From Trachythela sp. YZ-2020 (taxonomy: Eukaryota; Cnidaria; Anthozoa; Malacalcyonacea; Clavulariidae), in NCBI GenBank assembly GCA_016169945.1, contig JADLSH010000379.1, forward strand, positions 1,888,001 through 1,952,000: DNA of 64,000 nt. Direction: 5' to 3'. Shown one piece after another: positions 9,930-21,179 of the stretch. Under the pieces are notes generated by a model. That model ran no database searches and was not told the DNA's origin. It saw nothing but the letters and a program-made list of their open reading frames with translations. Each line of letters opens with the position of its first letter. Position 1 is the first letter of the stretch. The position numbers were made by a program, and so were the translations under genes.

Positions 9930-12292
9930 CTAACTGCCAAAGAAAGACGCCTCCTCTTCAGAAATCTGAGGCAATGGCCTACACGCGGTACAGTCTGTTT
10001 TCCTTTCAAAATCCACACCATACCAGCGAAGAACGGAAGGCTGGTTGAACACTGCAAAACCATCTTCAGGATAACCGGAGAATTCTTGTTCACGCCTGTT
10101 AGCCCAACGATAATAGGGTGCTTCCAAATCTTTCTCTAATGTAGCCAAAGCGCTGTCTTCACCACGACATAATTCGACCAGGGCTAGCTTGACAAGCATT
10201 GTTCCAATTGGGATAATATCTGATGATAGCCCAACCTGGATGGTAGCGTCTACTTCATCATCGGTGACGTAAGTTGGATTGGCTTCTCTGGCTTGCCTGA
10301 ACGAAGACACCTGAAAACGAAGTAGTAATAATTATTTAATGTTGACTACGCACAGAGCGTGGTTGCCCAATTCGTCCGAGTCATAGGCTCATGATACACA
10401 TGCACGACCACTAAGGCATAAGGGCTAGTTTTTGGCGAGGAAGGAAAACTGAAGCTTCCGGGTGAAAAACCTTCCAAACAAAGGAGAGAACCAACTAAAC
10501 TGTACGTACATGAGTGTTTAAACAGAGGGAAATTATCCAACCTACGTAAATACCTATACCTTCAACCTACAGTAGCAGACTTAACTCAGCTCAACCCATG
10601 GAATACCTATTTTCCACTAGACAACTGCAAGAATCTCTTCTAACATGTCAACAACAACACAGTGGATTTATGTGGGTCACCCAAAATATGGCTGCCATTG
10701 GCTTCATTTATGTATTGAGCAGATGCAGTCCTAATTTTGGATCAGTGATGCATACGTACCTCTTCTTGGCTCGCCTCCAGGCTTTGGTTAGTGAACACAC
10801 AACTGAAACAGGGCCCATCGTTCGGACGAACTCGAAGTACTTCGCCACCAGCAGCCCGCACCGAGCACTTCCCGAAGAGCGTCGGAATATTATGTTCAAT
10901 GGCAATACTATTAATATTTAGCCGGCTACGAACGTTGTCGGTCGCAGCAATGATGAGGTCGCAATCTTTCAGGATCTTTCTTGCCTCTTGCACTTTGTTG
11001 ATATTAGAGCAGTGAGTTTCAATAGTGATAAAGGGGTTCTTATTCAGTAAGATATCTCGAACTGCATTGGTTTTAAGACGGCCTAGATCAGTAAGCCCGC
11101 ATACGTGCCGTGCAATGTTGTTCAGTTCAATACGGTCAAAGTCGACTAGCACAAAATGCCCGACCCCTGCTTTGGCTAATTCGACTGCGATAAAGGAGCC
11201 ACCGCTACCGAGACCGACAATTGCAACTTTACGTTTCTCGAGTACACGCGATTCGAGGATTCCTTTGCTTCGAGAGTAGAGCAGGTCTTTCGAGGGCTGT
11301 ACCAATACATCGCATTCCACCGTTTCTGGGTAACTTTTACTTCGCAGAGACACCTTGGTGTGTGTAAACGATTTAACTATTAGTAATATATTTATAAAAT
11401 ATTAAAGGATCAAACATCATTAAACTTTTATTATAAAAGGGTGTGTAAATTGAAATCTAGTCCTATCTATATTCTTTGCACTGATGAATATCTGGGCGTA
11501 CAGATCGAAAGCTTTGCTGAAACAGCACTGTTCCCATTTGGGCGTGACGGGTCACGACAATGTCAATGTAGCCGATGTAAAAGAGTGTCAATGTATCTCT
11601 GTAACAATTGGTCGCTTTCAGGAAACGTTATATGTAGAGCAGCCGACGGTCTTACACTTCAGAAATGTTAAAACTTTACATTGGAGCAAGCGAATTAAAC
11701 TATACATCTCACCGTACTATTTCATTGCTACCATGCATACAACTGCAAGTTGACCCCCATCTTGCATAAATGATCAATCTAGACTGCCATGACCTAATCA
11801 CGACAGCAAGCCGGAACCAAATGAAAGTTAGATAAAGCTGGTATTTTCTATAAAACCAATTATCTTTATCGCCATGCAAACCTACAGGGAGTTTATATAT
11901 ACCTTAATACCGTCTTCTTTCTCCTTTTTCTCGTTCAATTTTTCGCCAATGATCAAAAGCAATTCAGGTTTTCCTGCCTCTCCTTTGCCAAATATTTCAG
12001 GCAACACTGCTTTGATTTTCTCCTCATCACCAAGGCTTACATCAGGACCGAGAACCTTCAGGTACACTTTGCTTGATTTGCAAGCGTCTTCTTCGTGGCA
12101 ATCATGCCCGTTCTCCGTGCACTCCGTTCCTTTCGCTTTGGTTGTGCAATCTCTAACGCGAACATGAAACACAGTCGCGTCGTCTAACACCGCTACATCA
12201 AACGCAGGGTTTTCCTGCCCTTTGACTTGCTGGACAAAGTCGGGTTGTAAGAAACAAACTACGGGTTTCTCTTCTTTCTTTGCGCCTTCCAT
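9930..12292 (-). CDS. ThiF/E1-like activating enzyme
   Basis: Predicted three-exon gene: 12292-11903, 11353-10760 and 10310-9930, all phase 0, with donors GTATAT and GTACGT and acceptors CCAAG and TTTCAG, giving 454 aa. The start MEGAKKEEK was chosen over an in-frame Met 11 residues upstream. Residues 1-130 form an unidentified N-terminal domain. From about residue 171 there is a Rossmann adenylation fold: VAIVGLGSGG, then LVDFDRIELNNIARH, R222/K224-type residues, and AATDN near 267-270. Two CxxC pairs (GPCFSC and DCTAC) are the usual ThiF/E1 zinc site. The region after exon 2 (VGLSSDIIPIGT, WANRR) is like bacterial ThiF-family C-termini in E2/JAB operons. There are no UBA1-type second Cys domain and UFD. 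It presumably adenylates the C-terminus of a ubiquitin-like modifier for the E2-like proteins encoded nearby. It is divergent from JAB-c. Confidence 0.8.
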
Positions 12293-13400
12293 TCTTGGTC
12301 GATTCTTCGTAGTAAAACGGCACAAAATCTACTGATACGCGTTTTAAAATGCAATAGCGAAAGTTGTGGCCGATTCCCGGAAAGGGTTTTCCCTTGGAAT
12401 CAAACACCTGCTGGCTAAAACGCATATTTCGGTTCCATATCCGCTTTCACTTTTACACTTGTAGTTGTTTGCAGGACACATTGCAAGGGGTTGTTTATAA
12501 AACGGCAAGCCTTTAAAATGAAACCGAAACCTTATGAATGGCTCGATTTAATACAATAGCAACGAAGATCCGTCTGGATGAACTTTGGAAAATAAATGAT
12601 AAATCGTCTAATAATTTGATCGTGTATAAATGCAGGCAAACAGAGCTCATTTATGCATTACTCTGACGAACTTGCGTCTGTGTGTGTGGACTATGGTTCG
12701 TCTTGTCTATGCATTTGTATAAATGTATAAATACGGCATCAAACGAACTATCAGGAACATGATTTATTCCCTAAACTATTGCCAGTAATAATTAAGGCAG
12801 TATAGCTTACGCTTCTAGCTGTTTTTTCTGCAGAGTTTGCTGTGCTAAGGCGGATGATACGTTTTGACAGTCAGCCTCTAGTAAAAATCGTGTGAATTGC
12901 TGCCAGCGAGTAAAATAATTTCGTTAAGAGTAAATTGTCTAAGAACTTTTTAACATCACTTGGCAACAAATACTATTGCCTATTGGCGTTATAATTGATC
13001 TATTATATTTTATACAAATATTTACTGAATTTCTCTCAACTCAAGGAATGATCTTTCATCAAACATGGATAATTTCTATGAGGAAAGACAGACCAATTGT
13101 ACGCCAAAATACCCCTGGCAAGCGTGTAAGCTATTTCCATTAAGGACACATAATCTTTGAATGATCTTTCAATTTTGCTTTCACTTCCGCCTTTATTGTT
13201 TACATCCAAGTTGTGGTTCAAATTTCAAATTACCAAGAATTTATGAACGCTTGTTTTTCTTGGAAACAGCTTGTTTTCTTGGAATCAGCGTGCTTTGGCG
13301 TACTTTTGGTTTGTGAGGGCGTGCAAGCGAACTAGCTAGCAGAAGCATTGGAAATTACTGTACATTGAAACAGCAGAAGTATATTCAATACTACATCACT
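12293..13400. promoter_or_regulatory. Shared E1/JAB-c intergenic promoter region
   Basis: A 1.1-kb spacer between head-to-head E1 (minus) and JAB-c (plus) genes, without coding sequence of its own. IRF-like words lie near both ends: the minus strand reads GTAAAAGTGAAAGC at 12443-12456, about 150 bp before E1, and GCGGAAGTGAAAGC at 13177-13190, about 210 bp before JAB-c. Divergent co-regulation is an inference. Confidence 0.45.
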
Positions 13401-15106
13401 ATGTCAAGACAAAGCAGAGACGCACGGCAACAGCCACAGAATCCAGCTTTTGTAGCTCATGTTTACGAAGACGATTATCGTGAGATACAAAAGCTTGTGC
13501 AACGGTATCCAAATATCGAAACAGGGGGAGATTTGTTTGGCTTGTGGCAAGACGAGAAAACCGTCATCATTCAACTATTTATCGGGCCGGGAAAGAACTG
13601 CGAACGTACTACAACATCATTCCATCAGGACATCGATTATCTGCATAGAGTTGGCTCGGTGATTACAACTGAGGAAGGTTTATGCAATGTCGGTGAATGG
13701 CATTCACATCACCAGATCGGAATGCCTGGGCCGAGCGATGCTGATCGGAGGACAGTGTTTAATAACATGCCTCATCTTGGGCTGGAGCGATTCGTGCTTT
13801 TCATTGCAAGTATTGAAAGCGCAGCCACTGGGGCTAAAGGGAAGCCACCCAAGAGATCGCATGATGTGAAGCTTGACCAGATCGTATTGCGTCCCTTTCT
13901 GTTCGTAGGCTCCAAGAAAAGATTGTTCCAGGTATTATTAAAATGATTGACTTCCAGATTATTATCCTGAAATGTCACAAACATTACTTATAACACTTCT
14001 TTTTCTAGTCCAAACATTAGTTATCCCTAATATTTGTCTTTTTAAACCGTAAATGCATGCTATTGCTTGCCTCGAAATTATGTGATGCGAATAGTTTGTA
14101 AAGGGTTAAAGTTAGGATTAGGGTTAGGATTAGTTTAGGATTGGGATTAGGAATGTATTTAAATTGAAATTGTTAATACGGAAATTGGGCATGAAATGGA
14201 ACACTTACGTTATAGAGTCGTAGAGAGTACTTGATACCTTGATTAAATACTTTTATTCATTGATTGTTTGAAGGTAAGATTGAACTAATCCCTGGTTCAA
14301 ACCCACATAGTCTTAACAGCCGTGCATTAAGTGAGATCGAAAAGGGAGCAGCGCCACCACCGGCCGACTATACGAAAAGAAAAGTATCCACAAGTAGCGA
14401 GGAGAACTACGACAGAGCCTCACAGAAATCAGACAAGAAGAAACAGGGAAAAAGGGAGCGTGACACAACCGCAAAAGTTGAAACTAGAAAACCAGATAAT
14501 ACTCCAACTCTTAGACAGCAAGCAGCAGCAAAAGCTGGGAGAGATGGCCTTAATAATGAGAATCGGTCACCAAACCCTGGTTCAGCAGCTAGTTTTCCTC
14601 CCACCTCCCTAATGAATATCCCTCCACACTCTGGTAAAACTCAAGATTGGGGACTTGGTAATCAAGGAGATTTTCCCACAACAACTTCTTTCCCCACCCC
14701 TCAAAGTTTTTCAAATATACCTTCTTACTCTACTGCTGCACAAGGAGGAGGTCGTGGTAATCAAGGAAATTTCCCCCCACCTGCTTCTCCCCCCTCTTCT
14801 CCATTGTGGCAAGTTTGGAATAACTCTTCACAGCCTGGTACAGCACAAGGAAGGGGTCGTGGTACCCAAGGGAATGTCTCACAGTCTGCCTTTCCTCCCA
14901 CCACCCAGAGCTTGCAACCTTCATCCTTCCCGCATTCACCCTCTAATGCAGATCCACACTTTGGTATTGGAAGAGAAAGAGATCGTGGTACCCAAGGGAA
15001 TGTCTCACATTCAGCTTATCCACCCACCTCTCAGATGTCACAACCTTTGAATACCACTCCACCACCAGTGAATGTCACAAGGTTGTCCGCTAAAGGATTT
15101 TTTTGA
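13401..15106 (+). CDS. JAB-c: JAMM isopeptidase-like protein with module beta
   Basis: Predicted exons 13401-13931 (donor CAG/GTATTA) and 14279-15106 (acceptor GTAAG), giving 452 aa. Residues 1-189 form a JAB/MPN domain with apparently complete JAMM ligands: E40 in NIETGGDLFG, H101 and H103 in GEWHSHHQIG, and S112 and D115 in PSDAD. The eight-residue HxH-to-Ser spacing and the HSHH sequence resemble bacterial JAB proteins of E1/E2 operons more than CSN5 or RPN11. Predicted activity is zinc-dependent removal or maturation of a ubiquitin-like modifier. Exon 2 encodes module beta: IELIPGSNP, a basic stretch (KKKQGKRERD) and about four imperfect Gly/Pro/Gln-rich repeats around GRGNQGNFP and GRGTQGNVSQSA. 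TRIM2 ends in a homologous module. The exon-2 acceptor was chosen to keep the frame; the alternative AAG acceptor five bases earlier leads to a stop. Confidence 0.75.
14105..14150 (+). repeat. Degenerate TTAGGG-like tract
   Basis: A short run of GGATTAGG-type words in the JAB-c intron. Too short and irregular to be telomeric. Confidence 0.4.
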
Positions 15107-16216
15107 ATTTGTAGTTCATTTTAAGCACTGACTTTATTGTAATAATTGATTAGTAAAACTGTTCAAATTAGTTTAATATAGACAAATAACGACGGAATTT
15201 ATTTGAATTATATTTTTGATTAGATTTTTGTTAAACACTAAACAAAACTTCATTCAACCTTAATTTACTGTAGACGAAGAACAAGCACGGATTGTTTTGA
15301 ATTGTATTATGTAGAGCACTGATACATGTAATAGCCATTGATTATGTATATAGAACTACTAAACTGAACTTTAAAATCTAACAGGAATGGCATACCGGCA
15401 ATAATTAACATTAAATCGTAGTCTTAGAGAAAATACTTAATTTGCAGTACTTGTGTAATATCATACATATACCTAATTTCACTCAACTGAACCAGTTCCA
15501 TATTTGTTGTTCAACCACAATTAAACATAATTGAAATTCAAATCACAACGTGATTGTCATTGTCTTTAATTAATGGCGCAGTATGCATTGGTCTGGCACA
15601 TCCACCGCTGAAAACATACTCAAATCACACGCTGTGTCTGTATTGTAGTAATATCTCATCAATTCAAAAATATTGATTTATATCGAAACAATCTATTTTA
15701 ATGGCGCAGTATGCATTGGTCTGGCACATCCACCGCTGAAAACATACTCAAATCACACGCTGTGTCTGTATTGTAGTAATATCTCATCAATTCAAAAATA
15801 TTGATTTATATCGAAACAATCTATTTTATATACGTAAAGGATAATTTACATACAATAACAAGTGCATGTCTTTGATCAAAACGTGTGCGAAGTGCATATT
15901 TGTATACAAATTCTTAAAAACTCCCTTTTCACTTCTCACTAATAATATTCCAAAGAGGAATCTCCAATTTTACTGAGCACTTTATACTTAGATAGTGTAA
16001 TTAGGAAGACAAATATCAAATATATAAAATTAGGAGGAAAACTATCCAATACATAAATACTAGAATACATTCCATTGGTGCAATCTATAGCACTCGGTGA
16101 ACCTGTTCCATGTAGTTTTTGAGGGACATCTGAAAAATGATGCGCAATTTAGGACCTGAAGTTAATTGACCCACTTCTTTAAGATCGCTATATGTAACTA
16201 CGTACGTGTCGTCTGG
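15107..16216. other. Spacer between JAB-c and TRIM1
   Basis: No gene seen. Contains the 128-bp perfect tandem duplication listed separately. JAB-c and TRIM1 converge on this spacer. Confidence 0.45.
15572..15827. repeat. Perfect 128-bp tandem duplication
   Basis: The unit beginning AATGGCGCAGTATGCATTGG occurs twice in direct order (15572-15699 and 15700-15827) with no difference that I can see. This indicates a very recent duplication, or an assembly artefact. Confidence 0.85.
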
Positions 16217-18919
16217 TTATCCGAAACCCGTGTTTCCCATTGATACAGCTATATATGTGTCGGGATTGCGATTGCGGGGCACGACTCTTAACCTTCCTGT
16301 CTGTGGATCAAACATAAGCCGAGAGTTTACCTCTTCTCTATCCTCGACCACTTTTCCTGTCCTTACATCAAACTTGTAATGCAATGTATCTAAAAGAATA
16401 TAAATCTCTTGCTGTTCAAATGAGTCGTGTACTGCTATATATAGATAATAATTGAATTAAAATGTTATATGGGCAGCTTATTATGAATTCTGAAGTATTA
16501 GGGATTATTCAGCGGTCTGATTAGAGATTGTATTAAAATTGATCAACTCACAAGTGTCTACATGAATTTACAAATTGAAATGTAAAAATATACACACCTT
16601 TACCTTTCTTAATTGCTTTGATTTCATCATAAAACATATCATCCAGTTGTTCATCGCTGTGTTGAGGCAATTCATCATCTATCTCCTTTCTTTCATACCC
16701 TTTCTCACCGTTTTCTACACTCTGCTGAACTAACTTGTGTGATAACATGATTTCTTCGTTGCTTCCATTGTCAACCAGGGCCTTTGCCATATCATATGTC
16801 TTTTTTTGTCCTGCTTTGTGGTCAGAAATTCGTTCTAATTCTTCGTCAATTGTCTGTTTTTCACTCTAGCAATTTTTTCTGTTTCTGCAATAAGGGATTG
16901 CGCTTTCTTTTCCAAGGCATCCTCTACAAATTTCAAAACACGGGTTTTCCTCTGAAGTATATTGTCCTTTGTTTCTTCCAAATTTTCATTCAAACAGAAT
17001 GAAGTGATGGCCAACTCACTGTAAAGTCGGCCATTTTGATTGTCGCTACTGTCAAGAGTCGTGCAGATCGACTTTAATTCTTCACGTTTTCTTTCTGCAA
17101 TTTCTTCAAGTGGAGAACAAACATGGTCAGGTCGGACATGTTCAAACGCAATACAATAAGTACAGATCAATTCCTCGCATGTTTCACAATACAGCTTCAA
17201 CTTTTTACTTGAATGTTTCTTGCAATATGATTTTCCTTTAATCTTTGATCGATTTTCGGGCTTTGATAGTTCTTCCATTGTCAAGATGACGTGATCTGTA
17301 AATCCACGGTATTCATTGTGAGGTTTGAAGCATTGCTCACACATAAACAGTTCGCATGTTACGCAACGACCTACAGACGGTTGTTCACAATGCGAGCAAG
17401 GTATGCATTTATCTTGATGTTGTATAGACAACACTTCGACCATATTACAAATAAAATGGTTTCTTGTCATCCCTGCCACCCCTTCTATAAAATGAAAATA
17501 ATGAATTCTTAAGAGGAAAACACAAACTCACAAAGAAAATCATGATCTTGAAGGATCTTGTATATTTGATACAAAATTCTGCTGATTTACATAAACTTTG
17601 AGTTTTCTCACCAAATATCTATTTATTTTATTTATTTATTTATTAACTTTACAACCATACATAAAATAGATTAAACCACTACATAATATGGTTGAAGGTA
17701 TGGTCAACAGGACATGAATAGCCCCATGTGAAGATCAACCTTTATGAAAACAAACTATAACAAACATAAATCAAAGACGAGAACAAATATAATATTTACA
17801 GAAAACATGACGAATTACGAACAACAGCTTAAGTTGAAAGAGCGGCACTTAGAACAGAATGTTTTCCAAGTGCGCATTCTGTTTACATCGAAAGATGAAT
17901 GAAGTAGAGAAGAGTAATGGACAGTTAGTCTGTTTTTAAAGGAGGAAACGGATGAACTATTACGAATGGTGGGAGAGAGATTATTCCAGAGAAAGACAAT
18001 TCGGTTGAAAAAAGAGTTCCTAAAGAGAGAAGTCCTGCAATGATTAACATGAAGTAAGTTGTCCGAACTTGAACGGGTGTGAGACAAGCTGTTTGAAGAA
18101 AAAGTGACGAAAGAGGAGATATCTAGGTCGAAGAGACCATGCTTACATTTAAAAAGGAAGACGAGATCCTTTAGTTCCAACCAGTAGGATATTGGTAATA
18201 GATTAAGCTTCTTAATAAGGCGTTCAGGATATGGCAGCTCATAATCCTGAAGGATAAATTTACTAGCTCGTCTTTGAACACCCTCGATGATCGCAAGATC
18301 ACGTGACGATCCTTGGGGTGCCCAGATCTCACTACCATATGACAGATGAGATCGGATGAGAGCAAGATAAAGAAGCCTACGGCAGCGAATATCAGACATT
18401 TGCGTACAATTCCTACGAAGAAAACCAAGCATACGATTGGCTTTTTTATTAAAATTATTGAAGAATACTTGTGCACAACATTCGCATCCTTGTTGTGTAT
18501 GATATGACAACTCGCTGCTTTTATACAGTATATTATACTGTACAACAAGGTCGCTTATATGCTGTATATATATTTCATATTATATTACTGAAGACCCTCT
18601 ATAATACCCTGGCTTGTATTAATAATGTTTCTAGTAGTCTCTTTACCTTCTTTGCTCAACGTGAACTTGGTACGACACACAGGGCAGTTTAATTCATCGT
18701 CTCGTTTTCCGTCCACAAAATTTTCCAAACATTTCTTACAAATTTTCCAAACACTCCTAAAAATCTGTCCACAAAATTTTCGAAACATTTTTTACAAAAC
18801 GAATGCAGACACAGCAGTGTGCGTGGGTCATCAAATATCTCCAGGCAAATTGAGCATTTAAGTAAGTTGTTTAGATCCTGTCTTTGGTCAGTTCTATGCA
18901 CACTACTTGCTGAGGCCAT
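16217..18919 (-). pseudogene. TRIM1: RING/B-box gene with module gamma, frame-broken
   Basis: Layout as in the other TRIM genes: RING exon 18919-18647, B-box/coiled-coil exon from 17481 to about 16603, and terminal exon 16389-16217. The RING begins normally (CSICLEIFDDP, CLHSFCKKC) but contains a 56-bp internal duplication (two GTCCACAAAATTTT words 56 bp apart near 18703-18760), which shifts the frame before the second half (ELNCPVCRTKF). A second, single-base shift near 16860 separates RVKNRQ from the continuation (EELERISDHKAGQKK). The C-terminal exon is in phase 1 and reads YKFDVRTGKVV then LMFDPQTGRLRVV, a doubled module gamma, ending SMGNTGFG. Intron 1 holds a LINE fragment. Unless these are assembly errors, no full-length TRIM protein is made. 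Confidence 0.65.
17620..18510 (-). mobile_element. LINE reverse transcriptase fragment in TRIM1 intron 1
   Basis: An open frame at 18510-17815 (231 aa) reads like the C-terminal third of a CR1/jockey-type reverse transcriptase: LYLALIRSHLSYGSEIWAPQ, IEGVQRRASKFIL, FFNRIVFLWNNL and SSFKNRL. The 3' end with (ATAAA)n on the minus strand lies near 17640-17620. It is a 5'-truncated insertion that fills most of the intron separating the RING and B-box exons. Confidence 0.75.
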
Positions 18920-20164
18920 CGAGCGGAGGTGGATTGGTTCTTTAGGTTGAAGACACTGAAAAAAATAAAGAATAAAATTTATTTCAAGCGACACTGCCTA
19001 TTGAATACACGACAAATCTACCTGTTACCAAGCCGCGGAAGTAGATATCCAAAGGAATTGTGGGTATAATTTTGAAGGCATACTGCTTGCCGAGGCCATC
19101 TTGATTTGAAGCTCGGTTGGTTGTATGGAGAAAGGCAATGAAAATTAGAATAAAATTGGCATCAAATGTAGAGTTAGTGATAAATGTTTTTGTAACCAAG
19201 GCAAGGTAGAAAGACGGACGTAGAGATACAAAGGGAATGTGTGTGGTTGTTCAGCTGGAAATTTTAATAAATTAAGACTATATAAAGGTTTTTCGTGGAA
19301 TTCAAACAGTTTCCTTGGTAGTTGGTATACCAGAATAGCAATTGAAGGGTTTTGTAGATGGAAAATTATTGAGTGTAAATTGTATACATTTATATTAGAC
19401 CTAACCAGGAACAGCTGCGAAAAATGCAACTATAGGTCCCTGTCAGGAATCGAACTGTGGCGCACCTGCGATTCCGGTGCAGCGCTCTAACCAACTGAGT
19501 TGTCGAGCTCTAACCACAAGTTCGTGTATATATACTAGGGTACTGCCATGTTAAGTTGTGGGTAAATATCAAGATTTTGTTGGCATCTCACTCGATTGAA
19601 TAGTAATTGAAGTGTTTTGTAGATGGACCTATAGGTACCTATAGTTGCATTTTTCGCAGCTGTTCCTGGTTAGGTCTAATAAATGTATATAATTTACACT
19701 CAATAATTGTCCATCTACAAAACCCTTCAATTATTATTCAATCGAGTGAGATGTCAACAAAATCTTGATATTTACCAGAATAGCAGTTTGACTTCCGCGA
19801 ATGGGGACCCTACGATTCCCTTCCTATCACTGTAACATCAAGAATGCGTAGTAAAAAGTCGACTGCAGTATTTTGTAATTTCGATATGATTTACTATGCT
19901 ATTTGCATTGGCCCCAATCTTATAGTTATATTATAGTTGACTTTAGACCAAAGCATCTTTTAAACTTTTTTGTTATCATTTGGTGAGATTTAATTAAGAA
20001 ATCACAACATATCACTATATCGGTATATGGCTGAACTAAATTATTATTTCACAAGTGTTTACTAAACACAGCTTAGCTAAAAATTCAGTAGTTATCAATG
20101 ACTATTACTGAATGACATGCATATGTTAGTGCAGCTTTATGAAATATGAACTTAAAACAACCGT
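18920..20164. other. TRIM1 upstream region with fold-back SINE
   Basis: No gene. The segment at 19080-19180 repeats the TRIM 5' UTR and start context (GAGGCCATCTTGA), so the promoter region was partly duplicated. Minus-strand CGGAAGTCAAACTGC near 19786-19800 is a degenerate IRF-like word. The tRNA-like repeat below occupies 19330-19750. Confidence 0.45.
19335..19748. mobile_element. Fold-back tRNA-derived element
   Basis: Positions 19435-19510 (minus) look like a tRNA, with ACTCAGTTGGTTAGAGCGC as D arm and AGTTCGATTCC as T arm, but the ends do not form an acceptor stem. The flanks are inverted copies: TTTTGTAGATGGAAAATTAT near 19350 returns as its complement near 19715, and AACAGCTGCGAAAAATGCAA recurs inverted near 19650. 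This is a SINE pair or fold-back element, not a functional tRNA gene. Confidence 0.6.
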
Positions 20165-20876
20165 CCGTTACATTACTTTAAACCCAAAATATCCGCCATA
20201 TTGAGACGTCATTGTTGCCATAGCAACGGCAGTTACGATTCTTTTTCGAAAAAAGAATCGCAATTCACCAGTTGCAACGTATGCGCCCACGTGTACTTGG
20301 CGCATGATCAAAATGTAACCAAGCACCAAAAACAGCAAAGTTCGTACTATGGCGCACGCAAGCATTTAATATATAAAGTACCGATTGAACATGAACTTTG
20401 TCTAGTTCGTTCACTGCGCTAATTTTTACCTTTTTTAATTAAACTTTTTTCGTTAAATCGTGAGCGATGTGGCGTGAAAACTTTACTGGGATGGTTCAAA
20501 AAAGGTGCGCGATGAAAATTTTCAGAAATATGTATCAATATTGTGGTGTAACAACTAACAACGAGAGTCTGCGTTTGTCGATTTTTCCGACATTTGCGAC
20601 TTCTGTAAAGCATACAAGAATGGGTTTGGTAATTTATCGAAGTTTTGAAAATCATGACAAGAGGAGTATTTGGAATTACTTAGTCATAGTACGCAATTGG
20701 CGAGCTAAATTGTCATATAAAGACATTCTTTACATCTAAATCTCATCGATCATGTGAGACATTTTGTTTAATAACAACATGTTCTCATCATAGGATTAAT
20801 GTAAAGAAAGAGGCCTTGCCATGATGACACTAAACAAATATTACCGTACTGCTGTACAATCCAAAGGGTAGCTTAA

Positions 20877-21045
20877 GGCTGATTTCCATTCAGTGCAAAA
20901 TGTCGCGCGATCGACCTTTTGCGATCGTTTTCTTTTGAATTATGAGCTCTCGACCGGATCCGTTCCAGTCGAGGGCTCATAATTCAAAAGAAAACGATCG
21001 CAAAAAGTCGATCGCGCGACATTTTGCACTGAATGGAAATCAGCC
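20877..21045. mobile_element. Palindromic TTAA MITE
   Basis: A 169-bp near-perfect palindrome with ends GGCTGATTTCCATTCA, flanked by TTAA on both sides (20873-20876 and 21046-21049). The TTAA target is typical of piggyBac-mobilised elements. Confidence 0.75.
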
Positions 21046-21179
21046 TTAAGGTGCAGACGCTTTTCGAGCCTAACGAACAGCAGGGACTGTATATAAAGAG
21101 TGACTATAAATGACAATTTTAAGTCGTCAATTTGCGTACTATGACTAAGTACTATGACTTAGTGATAAGGTCAGGGGTC

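Noticed and set aside
10598..11279. Plus-strand ORFs over the E1 gene
   Set aside because: They are antisense shadows of E1 exon 2 and have no motifs.
14105..14150. Interstitial telomere
   Set aside because: Only a few irregular TTAGG-like words.
14331..15050. Alternative frames over JAB-c exon 2
   Set aside because: Low-complexity repeats keep several frames open; only the chosen frame matches the TRIM2 module.
19435..19510. Functional tRNA gene
   Set aside because: D and T arms are recognisable but the ends do not pair as an acceptor stem, and the sequence is embedded in a fold-back repeat.
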